From NCBI GenBank assembly GCA_020465985.1, contig JAANYP010000185.1:212958-276957 (forward strand): 64,000 nt of DNA, read 5' to 3'. The translations under genes were made by a program, and so were the position numbers. This DNA comes from Centrapalus pauciflorus (lineage: Eukaryota; Streptophyta; Magnoliopsida; Asterales; Asteraceae). The first letter of the stretch is position 1, and each line of letters starts with the position of its first letter. Shown piece by piece: positions 20,964 to 31,499 of the stretch. The notes under the pieces were generated by a model. That model saw only the letters and a program-made list of their open reading frames with translations. It made no database searches and was not told the DNA's origin.

Positions 20964-23277
20964 ACCATAATTCTATACAAACCATACAGATCAGCAAATC
21001 AATCATCATCCTTCAAATACTATCGACGTTAACCAGATCAGAAATGCATTTCAGAACAAAAATACTAAAGAAAAACCCTTGATAAATAAAAAACACAACA
21101 GAGGAACAACATAAAGCAAAATCAATAAAATGAACTTAAAAGTACAGATAAATTAAAAAGAATAACAGATATACATAAGCAGAAATAATGCCTGCAAACA
21201 CAAAAAAGATGAAATTAACTTCAAGCATAATAACAGTGTGTATTATAGAGTGAGTATTCAAGACATAAAAAACATCAATAGATGGCTTGCTGGCCTGCAT
21301 CTTTTTTAACCTTTTGCAATTAAATCTAGCTAACATCAAGTCAACAGTTTTCAGTGAGGAACAAAAAGTTATCAGAGAGCATTACATAATGCTTGCCTAA
21401 TGAAGTGAAATTTAATAAAAACTAAGTATGACATTTTCATTCCAATAAGGATCGTGATTAACATAACGGTACAAGGAAAGCGATATCAATCAATAACCTA
21501 GTAATAGATCACAAATACAAGACACGAGATGCTTTTAGCAGTAAAAGAAGCAACAACAGATTAGATGAAGTATATACCACCACTAAATATCAGATTAAGA
21601 ATAACAACTCACCAGCAACACTACTTAACATTTATAGATGACAATGTTGCTGATTCAATGAAACATCAACCACGCCTCATCACTTTAAGTGAGGGGTTGA
21701 GTTGCATAGAATTCTAGATGAGACAACCATAGAATCGAAAACCAAAGAAACTCACATTAAAAACTCAAAACAGACTAAAGACATAGATAAAAGTAACTAC
21801 ACATTTGTAAACATGAGCAACATTAAAGTTACAATAAGAAATGTTATTGCTTATGTAAACAAACAAAAAAAAAAGTCACAACCAACCCATCTCAAAACAC
21901 AATCAAAATAAGATGAAACCTAACGATAAATGGTGCACCAAATTTATAATTAACTACAATTATACCAACCAGTAGAAAAAATTATTCAAAGAAAAACCAT
22001 AAAAAAATATGGTTGTACCTTTGTCATAACAAGCAAAGAAAAATAACCTGAATTAGAGGTTCAAATAAAATGATGACCTCAATGTGCATTTACAAAATCA
22101 AGTTTCCTGCAAAAAAAAAAAAAACAAAATGTGGCAACCTACTTGTTACAACTATTTTCAAGGAAATCATACTTCAATAAAACCACATTAGTTAAACTCG
22201 TTAAACAAAATCCTATGAAAATTTAATTAAAAAGATGCAACAAATAAGAATACCTACCTGAGACACTTCAATAAACGATTATTCTACCTCTTTAAAGAAC
22301 AATTGAGTTATAACAAGAATTATGGAAAATTAACAAAAATAATAGAAATATAAAAACAGCAGTAGAATTAATTTCGATGCAAATCTTATATTATCAAAAA
22401 TCTCTTATAGAATCACAGTGTATTAGAAACCTAAACATGTTTATTAGAAATCAAATCAAGAACAAACAATGCCTAATAGGTAGTCAAGTTAATGGGAAAA
22501 GGAATCAATTTACCACCTCCGGTATGAAGGCACCACCTGTACACCACCTCGAGATTAATGAAAAAAGAATCAATAAAATGGAAAAATGAATTAATTTGAT
22601 GGAAAAAAATGAATCAATTTCATCATCTTCTTCAATGGAACGCACACGGGAATAAATTTAATGCAATACCACAATAGCAAAGGTACGCATAGGAAGTCAC
22701 GACAGACGAACGCAGGGAGCAACGGAGGATGAATGCACACGACAGATGCACGACATACGAGCGCACTCGCTGGCGTTCTGACGGCCAGAGTGGCGGAGGA
22801 AGGCAAACGGCCGGAATGTGCGTGTGGTTGTGTCAGGAAGATTCGACAGCGGTGATGGCGGTTTTGGGGGATGTTTCTTTCACTGGCAATGTAGAGAAAT
22901 ATTGAGAGTGGAATAAATAGGTGGTGGCTTTTTGTCTAGGGATGTTAAAGACCAAGAGCAAGAAGATGAAGCATGGGGAAGAAGAAAAGTTGTTTGGTTT
23001 CTCAAGAAGGTACCGGTGTACCATCGTTTCACTCCTCAAGATTTTCAACCCATTTCCAAGAAAAAGCCATCAGTGAAAATTCAAAATTGTTTGAATATTT
23101 ATGCATATATCAGTTTGTACATCACAGATAAAATCCCATATACTTTGTCTTGCAACACCTACTTGTACTTTATGCTTAACTATTTATACATAGTCTTAAA
23201 ATTCAAGATCTTGCTTTATTAAGTTGTACTCTATGCATGATAACTTGTAAAAAACTAAATGCTTTATTAGTAGTAAA
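20964..23277. other. AT-rich sequence with a GC-richer patch
   Basis: No gene was recognised. 22640-22870 is GC-richer, with many ACGA/GCGCAC words, and might be a promoter or 5' leader. 22900-23050 has an open minus frame without recognisable motifs. Confidence 0.35.
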
Positions 23278-23332
23278 GATATATATATATATATATATAG
23301 ACACACACGCGCACACACACATATACATGCAA
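23278..23332. repeat. compound (TA)n-(CA)n microsatellite
   Basis: A TA run followed by ACACACACGCGCACACACAC. Confidence 0.85.
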
Positions 23333-23639
23333 CGGTAAAGGAGGGGGGAGGGAGCACGGCATTGAGATTCCGTTGCCGAGGCGTTAGTTGCCGATGCCAA
23401 GGTGAAGGGCCGGTGTGCCGTCTCGGTACCTCACGGCAGATGGGTGCCAAGACCCACATCCTGCGGGCTAGACATCAACATTGATTACCGTCTTGCATTT
23501 ATATTCACTTGAGAAATCAGCCACCATTATTGACTTAATTTCCCTTTGACCATTTAATTAATATCAGGTGATAAGCAGTAGTGGCTATTTTGAAAAATGT
23601 ATCACTGATAAGCAGGTGATTCGAAATAAGATTGGACAG

Positions 23640-23850
23640 CCTCAATTTTTGACTCCCTTGAATTCACACGAGCTTGTAAGACTCGAGATCACTCGAGCTC
23701 GTGTATATTAGAATCGAGCTCGACTTATAAAGACTCGAAATATGTCAATGTTGCATTGTTGCATGGAGTTGAGTTTTGCATGGGACATGAATTTGACTCC
23801 AGATTGAATGCAGTTGACTCGAGAGAAACTGGAATTACTTGGCAGACTGG
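23640..23850. repeat. ACTCGAG motif array, right block
   Basis: ACTCGAGATC, ACTCGAGCTCG, AATCGAGCTCG and ACTCGAAAT follow one another at 21-bp spacing (about 23691, 23712 and 23733), with flanking ACACGAGCTTG and later GACTCGAGAGAA. Same motif and period as the block at 11540-12330. The two may be one array split by later insertions, or two LTR copies. Confidence 0.65.
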
Positions 23851-24587
23851 ATTGACATTATTGAATACTGTTGTCATCGAGATCAAGCTTAGTCCACACT
23901 TGTAATCGGCTAATACACAAAACAAACTTGTTTTACACAAATGAGAAGACCTAAAATGGATTAAACAAAGACAGTTAAACAAAAATGGTAAGAACCCGTT
24001 AACACCTAAGAAATCAGAAAATCTAAAAAATTAAACGTAAAAACCTTAAAATTGAATTACAAAACTTGTCACACTTGATTAGTAATCAGAAATCGAATTC
24101 AAATTTTCTTTATGCAAACACTTTCATCAAATATTCATCAAGAACACGCAGTGAATCACCAAAAATACACACATATCATTTTTCCAATCAGCTCTGTAAA
24201 TCACGGATATCTCTCTCAATTTTGCGAGTTACAATATGAAAATTTAGGATATTAAACATGTGCTATATACGCATAACATATCCAAAATTCAGAACAAACG
24301 GATTAACAAAGAATTTTCTAGAAATTTTTTAAGTTGCTGCTATGTTTCCTGTTCGAAAACGAAATCAGAACTTCAAAATCGAATTAGCGCATGAAACCTT
24401 CAGGGTTTGCTTATTATATCATGTAAAATACTCCACCAAAAAATCATGACCCAATTCCACTCCAAAAAAATTCAAAAATTCAAGAACTCAAGAACGTAAA
24501 AACCGAAATCAGAATTTCAAAATGCAATTACTCCCTGAATATGATGAATTGACACTTGAAATTTTTACAGCGTCTTCATCATGATCA
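23851..24587. other. older repeat-like leader sequence, target of element D
   Basis: No ORF. Phrases recur, such as CGAAATCAGAACTTCAAAATC near 24360 and CCGAAATCAGAATTTCAAAATG near 24500, and AACATATCCAAAA at 24270 and again across the D insertion at 37481. It was contiguous with 37483 onward before D inserted. Confidence 0.45.
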
Positions 24588-24592
24588 TCTAA
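24588..24592. repeat. left target-site duplication of D
   Basis: TCTAA, matched exactly by 37478-37482. Confidence 0.9.
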
Positions 24593-24691
24593 TATAACAC
24601 CCGCTAATTTTGAGGTAAATAATTTAATTTTAGTCGTTTAATTTAAATATTAAGTCGAGAAAATGTGGTTTAAATCATCATCATATTCTTG

Positions 24692-24799
<108 letters not shown>

Positions 24800-26839
24800 A
24801 GCTATTAATTGTAATAATCAATATGGTGTAGAAAAAAATAAATAAATAAATAAAATAAAACAAAATAAAATAAATAAATATATGCATGTATTGCATGGAT
24901 ACATCAAGAGCATAACCCTCATCATCATCCAATAATCTGCATAAATTCCCACATACAAGAAAACCCTAATAATATTTTAACACTCTCAAGAACACACACA
25001 CACACATACTGAAAATATTGAAGAATTTGGGGCTGGATTTCAAGGGTTGAGTAGCAAGTTCCTCATCACATTCATCACCATTGGAGGCTCATTAAAGGTA
25101 ACAATCCACACCATAACAATCATCATATATTATATACATGTTTCAATCATAAAAATGTATTTCTGCCTATAGAATAATCTGGAATTAAACATTGAAACAA
25201 TGATAAACAACTCCTCCACAATTTGGTTTCAAAGTTTCAAGAACAACAAAATGTATATTTCATGGATTTTGGTTAATGAATCGAAAACTTACATAAAATG
25301 ATTTAAATCAGTAAAGAGGAGTAGAAATAATGTGTGTGTGGTGCAGAGGTGTTACCGGCGCTAGTTGCGCTGTGGTCGGCGACGGCGGCGGCGGCGACTC
25401 CGTTTGTTGTTTCTTAGTTTTCTGCTCGATTCTGGATTTCCATCGATAGGGGCGAATAAGTGAGATATAGTAGATGTGAGTGTGTGTGGGTGGGGTTTGG
25501 CCGGCAACCGCTCGGCGGCGGAGATAGCCACCAGCGCCGCGAGTGAGGGAGGAGAGGCACCGGCGGCCGAAATTTTTTTTCCTCTTCTTTCTGTTGCCCA
25601 ACCGAGAGGGAGAGGGAGAGCGGGAGAGGTGTGTGTATAGCGGTGTTCGGTGGTGACCAGATCGGTGTCGGAACCGATTTGGCCGGCGGCTTTTCCCTGG
25701 CCGGCGGCGGTTTCTGTTTTCTCTCTGCTTGTGAACCAAGGGAGAGAAGAGAGATGGAGAAAATTAGGGTTTCTTTTGTGTTGTATTCTATTAACTTGTA
25801 GTGGGCTTTTGGTTTTTATTTTTTTATTTTGTTCTTTTAATTCCTTTTGGGCTTAAGTTTTATTTGTTTATAAGTTTTGGGCTTGAACAAATTAATTCTT
25901 TGGGCTCTCTCTTAACAATTATCTTGGGCTAGTAATCATAATAGGAATTAAATGGTGTTGGGCTTAAATATTAAATTGATTATGGGTTCATTTTTATGAT
26001 TTAAATAAATTAGGTTTGAGTTAGTTTATTTTTAAAGTCCATTACAAAATTAATGTATTGCGAAATTGTTATTCTTATAATATGAATATTGTGGGTTATA
26101 TAATATACAAAAAGGGATTTGGAGTGTAATTAAATAATTTTGGACTATTTAATTGTGTAAATTAAAAAGGATTAGTTGCGTTCATTTATTTCCTCATTTT
26201 GGGCCCAATTAAATTTATTAGTCAAGTAGTGAATTTTGGGTTTTCAATAGTTAAAACCTAAAGGGGTTCTATGGGTAAAGTAGTGTGAATTTAAGTAGCA
26301 TATTACAAAAGGTTTCAAATTTGTGTTTTTTTCGAACTAGTCATTGAGCTTTAATTTAATAAATAGAATTACACCAAATTAATCACTAAAATATTAAATT
26401 AATAAATGGAATTGGATATCGGACATTTTAAATTGTAAAGTTAAGGATATTGATAAATTGGTAATATACTTTTATATCAGGACTTTAGTATTTCAGTTGA
26501 GACGTGTGGCTCTTGATAGTGCTTTCAGTGGATATCGAGTTCTCGTTTGGCGAGTACGGATTGGCGAGCACTATGAGTAATTGATTTAATTTCATGAATG
26601 ATCATTTATAATGTGTTTGTACTGGTTATCAGTTTCATTTCTTTTACCATGCTTATACATTGCACTGCCATATTGTCTTTGATATCTGTTATTCATTTCA
26701 TTACCCTGAGTTGTGACATGATAACCCTTATTTCCCGGTATGCATACTGTGTATTTATGTGATGATTGCATGCCTGTGTGGCTGCATGTTATTTTATACG
26801 TTGTAAGTCGGGAGTGCCGCAAGCTGAGTTACTGTGTAT

Positions 26840-26930
26840 GCATTACTGGGAAGGCTGGATGCTACACAGACTACCTATTCGTGGACGCACTGCTGGGAAG
26901 GCCGGGTGCTACACATGTTGACTTTGTGCC
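26840..26930 (+). repeat. 47-bp direct repeat inside D LTR
   Basis: Two imperfect units, CATTACTGGGAAGGCTGG at 26841 and CACTGCTGGGAAGGCCGG at 26888, both followed by TGCTACACA. The same pair is in the 3' LTR near 36984-37070. Confidence 0.7.
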
Positions 26931-27335
26931 GATACTTGTATCATTCATGTTATTCTTGTTTATTTGTGCTATTAAATCTGTTACTCGCTAGGCGACGGCT
27001 TACCTCGGTTGTGGGGGAAATGTTTCAGGTTTAGCTGATAAGGGGAAAACACCAGCTTCAGGGTCAAGGGTTTGAGAGCTCGTGGTATCAGATAGACTTC
27101 CACATATTTTGTTATTATTGTTGAATTTGTAAATTGGGATGGGTAGATCCCTAGACTTTCAATTTGGTTGTAATAACTAGATTATTTATTTTGGCGTACT
27201 CTGAATGTTATGGTTTAGTTTATTATGCACTGAATTTGAGGTTTGAACTTAGATGACTTTTTTTATATTGAAGTTTGAGTTTTATGTTGCAGAATTTTAG
27301 TAAAAGCGCCACGTTATTAGAACGGGGTGTTTCAA

Positions 27336-27345
27336 TATCAGAGCC
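27336..27345 (+). other. primer-binding site of D
   Basis: TATCAGAGCC directly after the LTR end matches the core of the tRNA-Met primer site (TGGTATCAGAGC), with the first bases altered. Confidence 0.7.
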
Positions 27346-27607
27346 AGGTTAGGTTTAAGTGAATTAAGTACCTTTTTTGTACTTAGTCTTAAACCGTAGG
27401 ATGCATGATCACTATTAGTCTAAGTTGTGATTTTACGAGTTCAACTCTATCCTGATAGCCTAGGAATTTGAGAATGGTTAAGATAGGACTTAAACTGTAA
27501 CTTTCATAAATATATAACACGCACACTTATGAGCAAACCGTAGATTAATCAAGTATGTAAACATAACGAATTCTTAATTTAACTCATAAAATTTAATTTT
27601 CAACACC

Positions 27608-29113
27608 ATGACTGATGACGAGAGCCACAGTCATCCACGCGATGAGCAAGTTATCATAGAGTCAGAGGATATAGAGCATTCTGACGGGGAGCGTGAGGAT
27701 GAGGATGACTTAAATGATGACATTGGACCCGAGGGAGAGCCGTTGACCCCTCGTGAGACCTGGATGATGAAGTATATGACCCGTTATGTACGAGATGTTA
27801 TGGATGAGAGTCCTGCGGAGGTGCAACAGGGTTTTCAAGAGATTCGTGACTTGATTGCTTCATCCCGATCTGATGCGGGAAATCCTTTGGTATCTGCTCC
27901 TACTGGCGGGGGCAATATTGTGGTGACCGAGACTGGCGGACGACGATCTGATCGTGCTTCGTTCAAGGCCTTTAAGGGGTCTGGGGTGAAAGAGTTTGAT
28001 GGGACCATGGAGCCTGTGAAGGCTCTGGAGTGGCTCGAGTGTTCAGAGAGGGCATTTCGCTTGAGTCACTGTTTAGAGACTGATACGGTAGAGTATGCCG
28101 CGGGGATGCTAGTGGACCCAACGTTGACTTGGTGGAAAAATACTTCGAGGGCTATTGGTTCCGATATGGTGGGGGCGATGACTTGGGCTCAGTTCAGGCA
28201 GAGATTCTAGGATCAGTACTGTCCAGCTGACTTGACGAGGGAGATCGAGAGGCAGTTTCTAGCTTTACGACAGGAGGGTCTGACAGTTCAGGAGTATGAG
28301 GCTGCGTTCAGGGAGAAATCCCAGTTTGTGACCAGATATGCGATGGATGAGGAGACGAGAGTAGATATGTTCGTGACGGCACTTCGATCTGAGATCAAAG
28401 AGTTTGTGGAGATGCAGAGCTACAAGACTCTTGAGGAGGCAGCTTTGAGTGCGCGAAAGCGCGAGCGGACATTGTTGGGTCCTACTTCTACTTCTTCTTT
28501 GATGCCACCTCCCAAGAGGTCTCGATCTGAGGGTTCATTCCAGAGATTTCAGCCTAGATCATCGGGTTCATCAGCTGGGGCTTCTAGGGGATTTTCTTCT
28601 GGGTCATCTGCGCCGAGGAGATTTGCTCCTCAGGGTTCTGGTCAGTTATATCAGGCTACATCTGGATCGCAGGGTTCATCTTTTTCTCGACCTCAGCAGC
28701 AGCAGCAGAGATCGCAGTCCCAGGCACCGCGAGATTGTCGTAGATGTGGCAGGAAGCATTCGAGGACTTGTAGCGGAGTATCTACAGGGTGTCGAGCATG
28801 TGGCGATTCACGGCATGTTCGGGCTAACTGCCCGAAGTTTCCACTTACTTGTTATGATTGTGGGGGATCTGGACATATGGCGAGGGATTGCACTCGTAGG
28901 GGGAAGAGACAGAGTATGAGTGGTAGTACTGCATCAGCGAGCCGCCCAGCTACAGGACAGACTCAGACTAGGAGGGACGACACTGTTAGAGTTCCAGCTC
29001 GTGCTTTTCAGATCACAGCAGAGGAGCCCCGCGAGACACCTGACGTGGTTACTGGTATCTTTTTACTTAACACTACCGTTCTTTTATATCTGTTGCATTT
29101 GCACATCATCTGA
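27608..29113 (+). pseudogene. gag of gypsy D with nucleic-acid-binding knuckles, one stop
   Basis: ATG at 27608 starts an acidic N-terminus (MTDDESHSHPRDEQ). The retrotransposon gag domain follows (FKAFKGSGVKEFDGTMEPVK, then WLECSERAF, LTWWKN, EYEAAFREKSQFV). An in-frame TAG at 28208-28210 interrupts it; the same frame continues. After a Ser/Gln/Arg-rich linker come zinc-knuckle-like clusters CRRCGRKHSRTC, CRACGDSRHVRANC and CYDCGGSGHMARDC, which bind the genomic RNA. The frame then enters the protease region, where the D-S/T-G active-site block expected after FLLN is missing and the frame shifts, giving an early stop at 29111. Gag forms the cytoplasmic virus-like particle; this copy cannot make a full one without readthrough. 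Confidence 0.88.
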
Positions 29114-29129
29114 GTGTTTCACCTTCTGT

Positions 29130-29134
29130 GCTAC
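29130..29134. repeat. left target-site duplication of solo LTR
   Basis: GCTAC, identical to 31495-31499. Confidence 0.9.
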
Positions 29135-31494
29135 TGTGAAGACCACCCTTCACGGGGCAGTAGTCACCAGTCTAGGTCCCACATCATGCAATACAATATC
29201 AATCAAACTAAGATAGAGTAATTAATTGTGGAATTATAAATGACATGTACAAGCATATTAGGATTAAGTTTAATACAGATTAAAGTTTTTAAATTAAACT
29301 TATAAAGGGTACTATCTAATCTAGTTTATGTCATCACACAATCAAGATAAATCTACCCAGAACACCACAATATCATCATCCAATCTGTACCAAAATGGTT
29401 TGATGAGTAGAGGTCTATGAAAACTTCACTTGATGCTTGTATGACCTAAGTACTAGGTCCGGCAGCTGACTTTCCTTTATCTTTTCCTGTAAAAATGTTA
29501 ATGTAGCAACCGTAAGCAATGCTTAGTGAGTAAATAGATTTTCAAATTAAACATGCATTGTCAAGCGGATCATCATAAGTCTAGCGTGATATGTCAAGGC
29601 TACCGCTACAGCCACTCATAATTGAGACATATAAGTCATAGAGTCGGATGATGCTCAAGCCACGCTCACGCTTAAATCGTGGGGATCAGCATACTGGGCT
29701 AGCTACCAGTAAATCAACGTGGCGGAACATCGGAGGTCATTACCAATTCAATAGAACTGGTGAAATAGCCAGGTCTAGAACAATAGACTAACAAGGCTAG
29801 TCAAGCTGAATCAAATGTCAAAGTATATGCAATGATGAAGCAAACGTATTCAATGTCATGATAGCAATAATCTCAAAGCAATGTTAGAATGAACTGTAAA
29901 TGCAATATCATATGAAATGACAAGTCAAATAGCTATCATGATCCACTGGGCAACACCGAACCATAGTGTGCACATGTCACAATCCAGCTGATAATATGAA
30001 TGTCAATTTAATCTAGTATCAACAATATGTCTCAACCGGAAATTCAAGCATGTTAAATCTGAATATCTAAAACTCACTGATCTGGGTCTTTATCAAACAG
30101 ATATAAAAATCTGCCACCTGAGTTATCTAAGGATTTTATCTTTGTCAATCTGTTCTCTGTCAAATCAAATCTTTGACCCGCTTTAAATCATTAAATCTTT
30201 GTTCAGAATTTCACTGAACCTATCCAGAATTATCATATCATATTGTTAGCTTTTAGCTTTAAAATCATAATTTCATCTGATTCTGATATGTGATAACTCG
30301 TCAATCATTCATTTGTTCATATCCTTTGTTTCATTAAATTCTCAAAAGATCTGTATATATATATATATATATAATCATTTTGCTTTGTTGGTCTTTAATT
30401 ATTCTTAATCATGTATTTAATTATTTAAAACATAAAAATAGGCATCAGGGTTCGGATCCGTCACATTTACACCAGCCCGGATTCGGATCTATCCGGATTG
30501 AGGATCCAGATTCGACCGAATTGGGCATCCGGATTGGCTCATCCTAAGTAGCATCCGAAATTGTCATCCGAAAGTAGGACATGGGAACCGAATTTAGGAT
30601 CAACCGAATTAACATTACATCCCAAATAGGACATGTCATCCGAATTACAGGGATCCAAAATGGGCACCATCCGAATTCGGATCCCATACTTAGCATTTTT
30701 TCCAGATTTGTTCTTGGTGTTCTTGGTCACATTCATACGGATTTTTCATAAAAATTCCCAAAAACACATTTTATTAACATGCAATGAAATATAAAGTTGT
30801 GTTATCATTATTTGAGTGTTTTTATACAATTTTATTGATCAAAAACCTTATATCAAGATCATCCAAAATATGCAAATTTTGTCAAGAACACTTATTTTAT
30901 AAAAATACCGATTTTCACCTTATTTGGATGATCCAAACTAAAATTTTTGTTTCTTTACCATCTATTAACTTAAATTCATCATAATCTATCAAAATTTTAT
31001 ACATGCAACATATATTTTCATGTTTTAATTTCTTTGGTTTCGGTTTTTATCAAAACCGAACCAAACCTCTTAAAATCTTGAAATATAACACAAGAATTAC
31101 CTCAAATCTTGTCAATTGATGATCCTTGATGATGATTATAACTTCTCTTAGCTTCAATTCATCTATTAATTGCAACAATTTTGATAAAACTTGATGATGG
31201 CCGTATGTTTTAGTGAGAGAGTAGAGAGAGAGAGTTTTTCTTAATTGTGTAATAATGGTCATTAATTCCATTATTTGGAATTATATATCTCAACTTTTAT
31301 CATTTGGCAACATTAACCCTTCCATTTTATATTTTAAGTCCCTTTAATTTATAACAATCTCAATTTGAATATTTATATAATTTAATTAAATATTTCATAA
31401 CTTAATTAAATTACAAAACAGATAATGTAATAAAATTTACATTATTTGGATCATATACAGAAATTAAGGTTCAGATAAAAGCTGGGTTGTTACA
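29135..31494 (-). mobile_element. solo LTR (2,360 bp, gypsy-like) inserted antisense in D
   Basis: On the minus strand it starts TGTAACAACCCAGC and ends GGGTGGTCTTCACA; on the plus strand it reads TGTGAAGACC...GTTGTTACA. It is flanked by GCTAC on both sides. No ORF, primer site or polypurine tract is inside, so this is one LTR left by recombination, not a whole element. Removing it with one GCTAC makes the D protease-region frame continuous across the site, which confirms the borders. It contains a (TA)n at about 30356 and the CATCCGAATT cluster at 30450-30680. Confidence 0.88.
30450..30680 (-). repeat. CATCCGAATT/GGATCC motif cluster in the solo LTR
   Basis: About 14 variants of CATCCGAATT, ACCGAATT or ATCCGGATTG in 230 bp, mixed with GGATCC and CGGATC words. 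Spacing is irregular, 10-22 bp. It lies about 0.8-1.05 kb from the LTR start on the minus strand, plausibly U3. Confidence 0.65.
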
Positions 31495-31499
31495 GCTAC
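31495..31499. repeat. right target-site duplication of solo LTR
   Basis: GCTAC, matching 29130-29134. Confidence 0.9.

Noticed and set aside
25308..25739. 143-codon Arg-rich minus-strand ORF in the D 5' LTR
   Set aside because: It is antisense to the GC-rich LTR block, low complexity, and not kept as an equal ORF in the 3' LTR.
26592..26991. ORFs in D LTRs (26592-26991 and the copy at 36735-37134)
   Set aside because: Present in both LTRs because the LTRs are duplicated; overlapping on both strands and without motifs.
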